A stretch of 64,000 nucleotides of DNA from Clostridium hydrogeniformans DSM 21757 (GTDB lineage: Bacteria; Bacillota; Clostridia; Clostridiales; Clostridiaceae), in contig NZ_KK366006.1 of NCBI RefSeq assembly GCF_000686705.1, positions 129,369 to 193,368 on the forward strand, read 5' to 3'. The position numbers were made by a program, and so were the translations under genes. This document shows, in pieces, positions 37,321 to 49,306 of this stretch. Positions within the stretch are counted from its first letter, which is position 1. Every line of letters begins with the position of its first letter. Below the pieces are notes generated by a model. The model worked only from the letters and a program-made list of their open reading frames with translations. It was not told the DNA's origin and searched no databases.

Positions 37321-37796
37321 ATTTACTTTATCTCCTAATTATCATTCGTAGTATAAGTATATCTAACCCGTTCTTTTCTTTTGCACCCATCATTTTCCCG
37401 TTACTTCTAACCCATATAACCTTTTCCATTTTAAACTCTCCTCTTAAATAATTTATTAATAATGTTCGATTAAATTATGATTTTACTTTCATAATTATTA
37501 AATTTTTAAAGTTCAAAATATTAATTTAATAGACTTCTAAATACTTTTAGGAAAATTTGTATTATAATTAATACTATACCATTTATTGTTATACTTTTGT
37601 TTTACAATATAGATTAATATATATTATATTTTTTATCCGTATTAAAGCTCATTTAAGTGGGAGGACTAAATTGAGAAGATTATATGAATTAGTTAATGAT
37701 ACTTTAAGTAATATTATTAAAGGATATTACACACTTTCTTAGATAGAATAATATTAATAAAATACTATTAGGTTATAACATTCTTATATTTAAAAT
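37321..37796. other. 476-bp AT-rich gap
   Basis: The only candidate is a 23-codon plus-strand ORF at 37671-37742 (TTG start behind GGGAGGA). Nothing else is seen. Confidence 0.4.
37671..37742 (+). CDS. possible 23-residue peptide
   Basis: TTG start eight bases after GGGAGG, ending TAG; the peptide begins MRRLYELVNDTLSN. Length is too short for composition to help. It may be chance or the 5' end of a lost gene. Confidence 0.2.
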   Translation: MRRLYELVNDTLSNIIKGYYTLS

Positions 37797-37870
37797 AAAA
37801 AGGGCTATGGTATTAAGAAATCTAACTACAATATATTGTAGTTAGATTTCTTTGCACCACGGCCCCTTTT
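37797..37870. terminator. long palindromic terminator after the beta-glucoside operon
   Basis: A perfect 38-bp palindrome (37815-37852) lies inside partly paired flanks AAAAGGG...CCCCTTTT. On the minus strand the hairpin ends in TTTTT, right after the operon. Confidence 0.85.
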
Positions 37871-37915
37871 AAATATAAGTTAACCTTATATTTAAATTTA
37901 TTTCATTAATTGATA

Positions 37916-39367
<1,452 letters not shown>

Positions 39368-39370
39368 TTA

Positions 39371-41239
<1,869 letters not shown>

Positions 41240-41259
41240 CTAAATATATTTATTAATGA

Positions 41260-41290
41260 AGGTTTTGCCTGCTTTACCAGTAACAATCCT
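41260..41290 (-). promoter_or_regulatory. second RAT site, before the PTS gene, without paired terminator
   Basis: GGATTGTTACTGGTAAAGC on the minus strand matches the ribonucleic antiterminator consensus and differs by one base from the copy at 42312-42341. Downstream AGGCAAAACCT has no complementary copy before the ribosome binding site, so no classic terminator forms. Confidence 0.75.
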
Positions 41291-41415
41291 ATTTATATAT
41301 ATAACCGTACTTAGCAATCTAATTTTTATCCTCCTTTTAAGAAAACTTAACCTAATTTTAGTATATTAAGTTTTTATAATTAGTTTATATTTTGCCTATA
41401 CAGTAAAAAACTTTA

Positions 41416-42252
41416 TTAAATATTACTTTCTGTAACTCTCTCAATATGAATGGTTAAATATAATTTTTCTTCCTTTGTAAGCTCATATTTATACTTTTCC
41501 TTAATAAATTTATCTATCTTTTTCACACATTCATATGATTTTAAATACTTTCTCTTTATCATCTCAAATAATTCATCTTCTTTATCCTTATATGCGTTTC
41601 CATTAAATAATCTTTGAGCAAAAAACTTAAGATGAGTTATAAACCTATAATAACTTAAGGATTCTTCATTAAAATCTATTTTGAAATGGTATTTTACTAT
41701 ATTTAATATCTCCTGCATAACCTTAGTCATATCCATGACCTTAGGCATTTCTTCATTTAACTCTGCATTAACTATATGAAGTGCTATAAAAGCTGCCTCA
41801 TCTTCTGAAAGTTCTACATTTAAATCATTATTTATCATATTTATGGATTCTTTCCCTATAGAAAATTCATCCTTATATATTCTCTTTATATCCCACAATA
41901 GAGGATTTCTAAGCTGAATACCTTCTTTATATCTTTCTACTGCACTAGCTATATGATCTGCCAGAGATATATGTATACTTTCATTTAACTTTTTACCCAA
42001 TTTAAGCTTGGCATAGCTAATTATCTTCTCAGTTAAAATCACATATTCTACTGGTACTTCTAATAATAGCTGTTTATATTTATCACTTAATTCTTTATTT
42101 GATAGAGTAAATATTTTTTCAACTTTATCTTTTTCAACAATCATTCCTACCTTCTTTTGAAAAGCAATACCACGTCCCATAACAATTACTTCTTTGCCCT
42201 TATCATCTAAAGAAACTACCACATTATTATTTAAAATCTTTTCTATATTCAT
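41416..42252 (-). CDS. LicT/BglG-family transcription antiterminator
   Basis: 278 residues. N-terminal CAT RNA-binding domain (1-60; NVVVSLDDKGKEVIVMGRGIAFQKKVG), then PRD1 (about 70-170, with HISLADHI) and PRD2 (about 175-278, with LTIHIERV). Phosphorylation of PRD histidines by the PTS controls binding to RAT RNA. It is first in the operon with the PTS gene and glucosidase. Confidence 0.95.
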   Translation of the reverse strand: MNIEKILNNNVVVSLDDKGKEVIVMGRGIAFQKKVGMIVEKDKVEKIFTLSNKELSDKYKQLLLEVPVEYVILTEKIISYAKLKLGKKLNESIHISLADHIASAVERYKEGIQLRNPLLWDIKRIYKDEFSIGKESINMINNDLNVELSEDEAAFIALHIVNAELNEEMPKVMDMTKVMQEILNIVKYHFKIDFNEESLSYYRFITHLKFFAQRLFNGNAYKDKEDELFEMIKRKYLKSYECVKKIDKFIKEKYKYELTKEEKLYLTIHIERVTESNI

Positions 42253-42276
42253 AAACTCACCTCCATTTATATAAAA

Positions 42277-42342
42277 TAAAAAGGCAAAACCTACCCTAAA
42301 AAATAAGGTATAGGTTTTGCCTGCATTACCAGTAACAATCCG
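42277..42342 (-). promoter_or_regulatory. RAT antiterminator overlapping a terminator
   Basis: GGATTGTTACTGGTAATGC (RAT) overlaps the terminator AGGCAAAACCTATACC...GGTAGGTTTTGCCTTTTT. Binding of the antiterminator at the RAT would block this terminator, giving substrate-induced operon expression. Confidence 0.93.
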
Positions 42343-42476
42343 CTGTATACACTGTATACGTTTTATAACTTTATAATACTACTATAAATTATATGTGTCA
42401 ATAAGGATTTTTATATTTACAAAAGATACCTAAAGTTAGGCCCATAAAATATAATAATTTTAAAATGACCCATAAA

Positions 42477-42513
42477 GAAATGAGAGGTTATATACTTTCC
42501 TCTCATTTCCTTG
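42477..42513 (-). terminator. terminator of the cad operon
   Basis: GAAATGAGAGG/CCTCTCATTTC stem immediately after the ATPase gene. Confidence 0.8.
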
Positions 42514-42525
42514 TAACACATGATA

Positions 42526-44370
42526 TTAGTTAAGTTTCTTTATATTTAGTACTCTGGTTGCATTTAAGATTGCAATCACAGATACTCCTACATCTGCAAA
42601 TACAGCTTCCCACATTGTTGCAATACCTGCTGCTCCCATTACAAGGACTACAGCTTTTACTAATAGAGCAAATATAATATTTTGTTTTACAATTCTTAAG
42701 GTACGCTTTGATATTTTCATCGCTGTTGCTATTTTAGATGGCTCATCAGTCATAATAACTATATCTGCTGCTTCTATTGCTGCATCTGATCCAAGACCAC
42801 CCATTGCAATACCAATATCTGCTCTAGATAGAACTGGAGCATCATTTATTCCGTCCCCAACAAAGGCTAATTTTCCTTTTTGTGATTTCTCTCTCAATAA
42901 TTCTTCAACCTTTTCAACCTTACCTGCTGGAAGTAACTCTGTATACGCTTTATCTAATCCTAATTCTTTGGCTACTTTCATACCAACACTGCTTGAATCA
43001 CCTGTTAACATAACAGTCTGCTTTATATTAGCTTCTTTTAATTCCTTAATTGCTTTTGCTGCATCTGATTTTACCTCATCTGCAATTACAATATATCCTG
43101 CATATTTATTATCAATTGCTACATGGACTACTGTTCCTATTATCTCTCCCTTATAATAAGGAACATTTATCTTCTTCATTAATTTTATATTACCTGCATA
43201 TACCTTCTTACCTTTTACTACAGCTCGAACACCACATCCTGAAATTTCTTCAACATCTGTTATTTTAGATTCATCTATCTTTTTATTGTAAGCTTCCTTT
43301 AAAGACATTGAAATTGGATGATTTGAATAGTTTTCTGCATAGGCAGTAAGCTCTAATAAATCTTCTTCTGGAATTCCTTTTGCATTTATTTCTTGTACTG
43401 TAAATACACCCTTTGTTAAGGTTCCTGTTTTATCAAATACAACCATCTCTGTCTCTGCTAAGGCTTCTAAATAGTTACTTCCCTTTACAAGAACTCCACT
43501 CTTAGAAGCTGCTCCTATTCCTCCAAAGAAGCTTAGTGGTACAGATATAACAAGTGCACAAGGACATGATATAACAAGGAATGTTAATGCTCTTGGAACC
43601 CACTCACTAAATGTAGCTCCTTCTATTAAAAGAGGTGGTAGTATTGCTAATACTGCTGCTACAATAACAACCGCTGGTGTATAGTATCTTGCAAACTTTG
43701 TTATGAAATTTTCTGATTTTGACTTCTTACTACTTGCATTTTCTACTAGGTCTAATATCTTACTTACAGTAGATTCTTCATATTCTTTTGTAACTCTAAC
43801 AATTAAAACACCATTAATATTAATACATCCACTTAACACATCTGAACCTATAGATAATTCTCTTGGGACTGATTCACCAGTTAGTGCTGATGTATCAATC
43901 ATAGAGTTTCCTTCTATAACCACTCCATCTAGAGGAATCCTTTCCCCTGCCTTAATTACAATTACATCATTTACCTTTACTTCATCAGGGTCCATCTTTA
44001 CTAACTCATTGCCACGCTTTACATTTGCATAGTCTGGTTTAATATCCATGAGGCCCACAATTGATTTTCTTGATTGATCAACAGCATAGCTTTGAAACAC
44101 TTCCCCAATTTGATAGAATAACATTACTGCTACCCCTTCTGGATATTCTCCAATAAGGAAGGCTCCAACAGTTGCAATACCCATTAGGAAATTCTCATCA
44201 AATACTTGTCCTCTAAAAATATTCTTAATTGCTTTTAGTAAAACATCTCCACCAACAATAATATAACTTATTAAATATAATAATAATTGAATTTCTGATT
44301 TTGTAAGTAAGGCTATCCCAAATAGTACTCCACCTAAAATTATACGAGTAACACGATTCTTATTGTTCAT
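42526..44370 (-). CDS. cadA: Cd2+/Zn2+/Co2+-exporting P1B-type ATPase
   Basis: 614 residues. SCPCALVISVP (CPC metal site), phosphorylation motif DKTGTLT, TGESVP, MLTGDSSSVG and VGDGINDAPVL. The N-terminal metal-binding domain found in many CadA proteins is absent; it is encoded separately by the 73-residue gene upstream. The presence of ArsR-type repressors at the head of the operon supports heavy-metal efflux. Confidence 0.92.
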   Translation of the reverse strand: MNNKNRVTRIILGGVLFGIALLTKSEIQLLLYLISYIIVGGDVLLKAIKNIFRGQVFDENFLMGIATVGAFLIGEYPEGVAVMLFYQIGEVFQSYAVDQSRKSIVGLMDIKPDYANVKRGNELVKMDPDEVKVNDVIVIKAGERIPLDGVVIEGNSMIDTSALTGESVPRELSIGSDVLSGCININGVLIVRVTKEYEESTVSKILDLVENASSKKSKSENFITKFARYYTPAVVIVAAVLAILPPLLIEGATFSEWVPRALTFLVISCPCALVISVPLSFFGGIGAASKSGVLVKGSNYLEALAETEMVVFDKTGTLTKGVFTVQEINAKGIPEEDLLELTAYAENYSNHPISMSLKEAYNKKIDESKITDVEEISGCGVRAVVKGKKVYAGNIKLMKKINVPYYKGEIIGTVVHVAIDNKYAGYIVIADEVKSDAAKAIKELKEANIKQTVMLTGDSSSVGMKVAKELGLDKAYTELLPAGKVEKVEELLREKSQKGKLAFVGDGINDAPVLSRADIGIAMGGLGSDAAIEAADIVIMTDEPSKIATAMKISKRTLRIVKQNIIFALLVKAVVLVMGAAGIATMWEAVFADVGVSVIAILNATRVLNIKKLN

Positions 44371-44385
44371 ATATATCCCTCCTTA

Positions 44386-44607
44386 TTAGATTTTCTTTAC
44401 AACCACATCTGGTTCCATTTTTCTTATTATTTCCTTAGATGCATTAACTGCTTCTTCCATATTTCCCTCATCCGCCTCTAAGATTAATTTTGTTGTCATA
44501 AAATCTACGGTTACTTCATTTACTACTGGTAACTTTTTAATTGCATTCTCTATCTTTGCTGCGCAGTTGGCACAATCTAATCCTTGTAATCTAAATTTCT
44601 TTCTCAT
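44386..44607 (-). CDS. stand-alone HMA metal-binding protein
   Basis: 73 residues. FRLQGLDCANCAAKIENAIK carries the CxxC metal site (Cys12, Cys15 region). It lies 15 bp before cadA and 2 bp after the repressor stop. It looks like the N-terminal domain of a Cd/Zn ATPase split off as a separate chaperone. Confidence 0.92.
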   Translation of the reverse strand: MRKKFRLQGLDCANCAAKIENAIKKLPVVNEVTVDFMTTKLILEADEGNMEEAVNASKEIIRKMEPDVVVKKI

Positions 44608-44609
44608 AA

Positions 44610-44918
44610 TTAATTCCTCCTAAAATTTATAACATTATTAATAATTTTTATTGTGTATGAGTTACTTAAAAAATATATATTTCGTCTTCCATCCTTTCTA
44701 AAACTTACTAAGCCTAAATTTCTTAGTATACTTAGCTTGTGAGATATGGAAGATTGGGTATCATTAAGCAGGCTTGATAGCTCATAAACACACATATCTT
44801 TTTTACTTAATGCATATAAAATTTTGATTCTTGTTCTATCACTTAAAACCCAAAAGAATTCTGATAAATTGTTTAAAGTATTCTCTTCTAAATATTTATC
44901 ATTGCTTTTGTTTATCAT
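44610..44918 (-). CDS. ArsR-family metal-responsive repressor 1
   Basis: 102 residues from ATG 44918 behind GAGGAAGG. Winged helix with KKDMCVYELSSLLNDTQSSISHKLSIL; CVYEL replaces the usual CVCDL metal motif, so only one Cys remains there. It begins the efflux operon and probably represses it through the palindromes at 44943-44997. Confidence 0.85.
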   Translation of the reverse strand: MINKSNDKYLEENTLNNLSEFFWVLSDRTRIKILYALSKKDMCVYELSSLLNDTQSSISHKLSILRNLGLVSFRKDGRRNIYFLSNSYTIKIINNVINFRRN

Positions 44919-44942
44919 TAGTATATTAATCCTTCCTCTTAT

Positions 44943-45001
44943 AGTTGAGCATGTATTCAACTTATGTTTATATTATAGTTGAGTATACACTCAACTGTCA
45001 A
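44943..45001 (-). promoter_or_regulatory. efflux operon promoter with two ArsR-type operators
   Basis: -35 TTGACA (44996-45001), 18-bp spacer, -10 TATAAT (44972-44977). Operator AGTTGAGT-N4-ACTCAACT (44978-44997) fills the spacer, and a weaker copy AGTTGAGC-N4-ATTCAACT (44943-44962) lies in the 5' leader, 35 bp away. Repressor binding would block RNA polymerase directly. Confidence 0.88.
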
Positions 45002-45148
45002 CCTTAAATTTATAATTTATAAAAGAAAAAACTGCTACAGCTATATTTTGTCTAAGTGTTGATTTAAACTTTCCTTTAATATCAACCTTTAAACAAGATA
45101 TTTATTCTGTAACAGTCTTTTAAATATTTATATATTAATTACTGGCCT

Positions 45149-45508
45149 TTATTCTTCTATAATATGTTCTAGCGCTTTCTCTAAAATACCTTTTACATGT
45201 TCATCATCAAGAGAATAAAATACATTTTTTCCGCTTCTTCTTGATTTTACTAAATGAGCTTCTTTCAGAGATCTTAATTGATGAGATATTGCTGACTTTG
45301 TAACATTTATTAATACAGCTAAATCACATACGCACATTTCATTCTGTACTAAAGCACATAATATCTGCATTCTAGTACTATCACCCATTATCTTAAAAAA
45401 ATCAGTTAATTTATCCATTGCCGGTTTACTAGGCATTGTAGACTTAACCTTATTAAGTATATCTGGATGAATTACATTACAATCATGTGCCTTTATCATA
45501 TCACTCAT
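45149..45508 (-). CDS. ArsR-family repressor 2 (CadC/SmtB-like)
   Basis: 119 residues. The N-terminal part has AHDCNVIHPD (Cys and His, as in CadC), and the recognition helix region MCVCDLAVLINVTKSAISHQL carries the CxC metal motif. The C-terminus has DDEHVKGILEKALEHI, matching the alpha-5 zinc site. It is transcribed from its own promoter (TTGACA near 45572). It may regulate the operon downstream or another locus. Confidence 0.9.
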   Translation of the reverse strand: MSDMIKAHDCNVIHPDILNKVKSTMPSKPAMDKLTDFFKIMGDSTRMQILCALVQNEMCVCDLAVLINVTKSAISHQLRSLKEAHLVKSRRSGKNVFYSLDDEHVKGILEKALEHIIEE

Positions 45509-45772
45509 TGATAAGTCCTCCTAAGAAAATTAATTATAATAATATTATGGTTAAAGTATTCTTTATTGTCAATTATATTGTTTATTCCTTTCCTCTATTT
45601 ATATTTATAATTTTAAATATAACATTATCTTTATTAAATTGATAAAAGTATATACTATTATTATTGTTTTTTTCTTAATGCCAAAAGTAATATTAGAAAC
45701 ATGACATTTCTGCTTATAACTATATAACTTACATAAAAGTTTTAAAAAGTGTCTTCATTACTTTCCACTCTT

Positions 45773-46633
45773 CTAGCCACTTAAAATTATAAAACATGTA
45801 AAACTCCATAATAATACACAATTCAAAAGTTGCTTGTCCTTTAAAACTAATTCTGTAGGACTTCCACCTTCTCCCTTAGAATACATTAAATAATAGTATC
45901 TTAATACCCCAAAAATAACAAAGATATTTGTCCATATAAACTTCTCTGAAGATGAACCTGCTATACAGTAAATAGCATAAAATACAATAGTACAGGTTAA
46001 AACTATATTTATAAGTTGCTCTAAAAGCTTTTCAGTATATTGTGATAGGTTTTCCCTATGCTCATTGGCAGATTCACCTAGAATAATAAGTTCATTTCTT
46101 CTCTTTCCAAATCCCAAAAATAAAGATAAAAACAATGTACATAAAATTATCCAACTAGAGGTTTTAACCCTTGTAGAAACCCCTCCAGCCAATACTCTTA
46201 AAATAAATCCTATAGATATAGAAAATACATCTACTAAAACTATATTTTTAAGCTTAAAGGAATATAGTATATTATTAAATAAGTATATAAGTATAATAAT
46301 AGCTATATATTTATCTAAGTTAACTGCTATTATCAATGATAGTGTAGCTAATATTATCCCAACTATGGTAGCTTTAGTAGTACTAACTTTCCCACTAGCT
46401 ATAGGTCTCTTAGACTTTATAGGATGTTTTCTATCTCTCTCTAAATCTACCATATCATTAAGTATGTACACAGTAGATGATATAAAACAGAATGCTATAA
46501 ATGTAAGAATGTTATTTTTTACTATATTAAAATTTGTAAAGTTATTTGAAAAAAGTATTGCTCCAAAAACAAAGAAATTCTTAATCCATTGCTTAGGTCT
46601 TAATAACTTTATTATATATTTAAGATTACTCAT
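45773..46633 (-). CDS. UbiA-family prenyltransferase, decaprenyl-phosphate phosphoribosyltransferase-like
   Basis: 286 residues from ATG 46633 behind GGAGGA. About eight helices, with NDMVDLERDRKHPIKSKRP as the first aspartate-rich motif and a second loop FGKRRNEL instead of the aromatic prenyl form. This matches the DPPR synthase-like subgroup (5-phosphoribosyl transfer to a lipid phosphate). Its start overlaps the end of the upstream glycosyltransferase gene. Confidence 0.8.
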   Translation of the reverse strand: MSNLKYIIKLLRPKQWIKNFFVFGAILFSNNFTNFNIVKNNILTFIAFCFISSTVYILNDMVDLERDRKHPIKSKRPIASGKVSTTKATIVGIILATLSLIIAVNLDKYIAIIILIYLFNNILYSFKLKNIVLVDVFSISIGFILRVLAGGVSTRVKTSSWIILCTLFLSLFLGFGKRRNELIILGESANEHRENLSQYTEKLLEQLINIVLTCTIVFYAIYCIAGSSSEKFIWTNIFVIFGVLRYYYLMYSKGEGGSPTELVLKDKQLLNCVLLWSFTCFIILSG

Positions 46634-48128
46634 ACTCTCCTCCATTACTCTCAAGCCTACTTCCACTAAAAGCTGTCATAGCTAATATTATAAATAGCCA
46701 TGAAAATGGATAAGTATATCTATCCTGAGATTCTGTTATTAAACATTGAATGGAAATTCCACAAAATATAATATAAAAAAGATCTATTCTATAGTTTTTA
46801 CATTTCTTATTCCTATATAATCCTATATAAGAAAGAACTAAAACACCTATAAAAAATATCTGTATATAAAGTTCCCCTTCTTTACTTACTCTTATTAACA
46901 TTCTTCCTTCATTTTTACCAAGCATATTTAAATACTCATCTTTATTATAAGCCTCATCTAACCCAATTTCTGACCAATAAGCTCCACTAAAATCCCCTGC
47001 ATACCATTGATTTATATATTTTAAAGTGTAAAACTTAAGTAATTCTTTTGGTGGTGTCTCTGTTAATCTTTTTTTTATGATTTCCTTTGCAGCTTTATCT
47101 ACCTTTTCATAATCTCTATCATATTTGTCAAATACCTCTGCATCCTCTTCATTCCACCTTCCACCAGCCTCAATATTTGTACCTTTTAGCATTGATATAC
47201 TTGGTGGTTCTGTACCACGCCAGAGAGGATTCTCTGTTATATTCAATGCCATTAAAGTATAGCTAATAATTACTAGTGGAAATATAAAGGCTAATATAAC
47301 TGATGCATTCATAATAATTTTTGATTTAATATTTTCTTTGAAATATATAAATATATACATAATATATGCAATAATCATTACGTATCCAATAGGTCTAAAA
47401 AGCTGTGTTAACCCTAAGAATAGACCTGATAATAAAAGTAATATAAACTTAGACTTATTAATTTTATTTTTATTGTTAAATGCCTTTAAGAACATCAATA
47501 TACTTAAAAGTAATAATGGTATAGCTATATTTTCAGAACAATAAACATTATTATAAAGAATCATAGGTGGGTATATTGCACTTATAAGTAATACCCATAT
47601 GCTCTTGTTTTTATCATTAAAAACCTCTTTAGCTATAAAAAATAATAGTATTATATTTATCATTGAAAATATAATATTTATAAATCTTATAGCCACTAAT
47701 GGATTAGTAAATAAACTTCTAATTAAAGAAAAATATAAAACTGTTATGCTCATATGAGGAAACCTTGCCATATAAGCAGTTCCCTTAAACATATAAGAAT
47801 CTCCACCTAAGAAATCTCCCGCACATATAAACATCCTATTAAAATCCCCTATTGGAATACTGTCTATGCTATAGAACCAAATCATTCTTATAATTAAAGC
47901 AATAATTAATATAATAATGATTATTAATTCTGTCTTGAAATTATTTCTTAAAGCATAAAATGTTCCCCAAATTAATATTAATGAAATAATAAAAAGCCAA
48001 GTTGAGAATAATGTAAAATCAGGCTCTACTATTCTTATGTACCTAATGCTTCCAAAAACAATAAATAAAAATAAAACTTTTAAAGAGTAGTTTAAAAACT
48101 TACTAAACCCATAATTTATGCTTTTCAC
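46626..48128 (-). CDS. polytopic membrane glycosyltransferase (GT39/ArnT-like)
   Basis: 500 residues from GTG behind GGGGGGA. About eleven helices. The first extracellular loop has SIPIGDFNRMFICAGDFLGGDSYMF, with the acidic residues used in GT-C enzymes. A C-terminal extracellular loop holds YRDYEKVDKA. These enzymes transfer sugars from polyprenyl-phosphate donors outside the membrane. Coupling with the UbiA gene suggests that the neighbour makes its lipid-linked (possibly arabinose/ribose-type) donor; this is inferred. Confidence 0.82.
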   Translation of the reverse strand: MKSINYGFSKFLNYSLKVLFLFIVFGSIRYIRIVEPDFTLFSTWLFIISLILIWGTFYALRNNFKTELIIIIILIIALIIRMIWFYSIDSIPIGDFNRMFICAGDFLGGDSYMFKGTAYMARFPHMSITVLYFSLIRSLFTNPLVAIRFINIIFSMINIILLFFIAKEVFNDKNKSIWVLLISAIYPPMILYNNVYCSENIAIPLLLLSILMFLKAFNNKNKINKSKFILLLLSGLFLGLTQLFRPIGYVMIIAYIMYIFIYFKENIKSKIIMNASVILAFIFPLVIISYTLMALNITENPLWRGTEPPSISMLKGTNIEAGGRWNEEDAEVFDKYDRDYEKVDKAAKEIIKKRLTETPPKELLKFYTLKYINQWYAGDFSGAYWSEIGLDEAYNKDEYLNMLGKNEGRMLIRVSKEGELYIQIFFIGVLVLSYIGLYRNKKCKNYRIDLFYIIFCGISIQCLITESQDRYTYPFSWLFIILAMTAFSGSRLESNGGEYE

Positions 48129-48205
48129 TAAAGTCCCCCCTCACCATTAACATATATTAACACAAAAGTATTTCTCAAACAATTTCTAATTATGTAGATT
48201 TTTGT

Positions 48206-48261
48206 ATTTTCTTAAGATAAATGATAGATTTAATTAAATCTATCATTTATCTTAAGAAAAT
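48206..48261. repeat. 56-bp perfect palindrome
   Basis: 28-bp arms with no spacer, centred between 48233 and 48234, beginning ATTTTCTTAAGATAAATG. It lies just before the glycosyltransferase gene start region on an otherwise empty stretch. It would form a long cruciform or RNA hairpin without a U-tract. Confidence 0.9.
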
Positions 48262-48437
48262 CTTAATTATTTATCCCTCTTATTCTTATATATTTTTAGC
48301 TTCTTACATGCTTTTCACTACTATGAATAATACTCTATTTTTAAAAATTAACTTTAAACTAGTAGCCAATGCTGTAAATATATACACTTTTAAGGGATCT
48401 ATATATTAAAATAACTAGTCCAATATAGTTTAAATTC

Positions 48438-48490
48438 TATAATTATCTAAGGGGCTGTCGCAAAATGCAACAGCCCCTTAGATAATTATA
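48438..48490. repeat. perfect 21-bp-arm hairpin, possible IS-end relic
   Basis: Arms TATAATTATCTAAGG...CCTTAGATAATTATA with an 11-base loop. The core AAGGGGCTGTCGCAAAATGC resembles ends of some insertion sequences and terminators seen in Clostridia. No transposase is beside it. Confidence 0.6.
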
Positions 48491-48666
48491 AAACAAATTA
48501 AAAATTTAATCATAAGAAAATTTTTAATTGCCTCCACTCTCATCCTATTACTTTGGAAAGAGTTTGATTATTATACTTTTAAGATATTAATATAAAAAAA
48601 CTATTTGCTGACTATATCATTAAACAATATTCCATTTCTAACTTTAAGTTCCATTTAAGTTTATTA
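48474..48666 (-). repeat. diverged direct repeat, copy 1 of thyX 3' region
   Basis: The stretch starting TTAGATAATTATAAA and running through TTATTATACTTTTAAGATATTAAT to the thyX-like tail resembles 52602-52790 in the same order and orientation. Confidence 0.7.
48601..48654 (-). pseudogene. thyX 3'-end fragment
   Basis: 17 codons read NGILFNDIVSK before TAG, matching YGILFNDIVNK at the end of the thyX gene at 52726. No further thyX sequence is upstream; the S41-like remnant begins after about 20 bases. Confidence 0.65.
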
Positions 48667-48673
48667 AGCTATC

Positions 48674-48856
48674 TTATTTGTTAAGATTATAAAATTTTAT
48701 TAATTTTTTAATCTCCTCTAAACTATCTTTACTATAGGATACTATATCTGGCTTAAATCCATTTAACTCAAAGTTTTCTACATCTGAGGTTAAGTGAATA
48801 CCAGACCCTAACCCAATTTCAAGTTTTGAATTTGGAAGCTTGTAATAAACTCTCTT
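48674..48856 (-). pseudogene. gene tail resembling S41 peptidase C-terminus
   Basis: About 60 codons without a start, including YYKLPNSKLEIGL, HLTSDVENFELNGFKPDI and SLEEIKKLIKFY. The order YxLPNSK ... GF-PDI recalls the end of tail-specific proteases. It is an isolated fragment. Confidence 0.4.
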
Positions 48857-48882
48857 CCCTCTTTATTCATTGCTCTATCCCT

Positions 48883-49224
48883 CTATATATTTATTAAAGA
48901 AATAAAATATATAATCAATGCCATAAAAAGTAGCTTTATTCCCCTATATATTGCTGACTTTGTCCTACTTCCATCCTCTATAACCCCATCTACATTAGAC
49001 TGATACATTCCCCTATTTTGTATATATGCCATATCCTTAGAACCTATAAAGGTTCCTAAAATACCAAGTGCTGATATTATAACCAATACTATTGCAACAA
49101 TCTTTAAGATACTCTTATAATCATTACCTGTAATAAAACATATAGATATTGTAATAAAAGATATTCCTATGCTAATTAAGCAATATAATAATAATCTTTT
49201 TATAAACCTAATTAACCAATCCAT
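48883..49224 (-). CDS. small membrane protein, unknown
   Basis: 113 residues behind AAAGGAG. Three predicted helices (about 11-31, 38-61, 95-112), with a short loop MAYIQNRGMYQSNVDG between the second and third. Family not recognised. Confidence 0.65.
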   Translation of the reverse strand: MDWLIRFIKRLLLYCLISIGISFITISICFITGNDYKSILKIVAIVLVIISALGILGTFIGSKDMAYIQNRGMYQSNVDGVIEDGSRTKSAIYRGIKLLFMALIIYFISLINI

Positions 49225-49306
49225 AATAAACTCTCCTTTATATTTTATTGCTATATTTATATTATCTTATTAAATAATATAGGTTACTTTCTTTAAAAAA
49301 CTGATT

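Noticed and set aside
46065..46685. Long open frame on the plus strand opposite the UbiA-type gene
   Set aside because: It has no ribosome binding site and lies opposite a clear membrane enzyme; antisense open frames are common over AT-rich membrane genes.
48438..48490. End of an intact insertion sequence
   Set aside because: The GGGGCTGTCGCA core looks like some IS ends, but no transposase or second end with target duplication was found.
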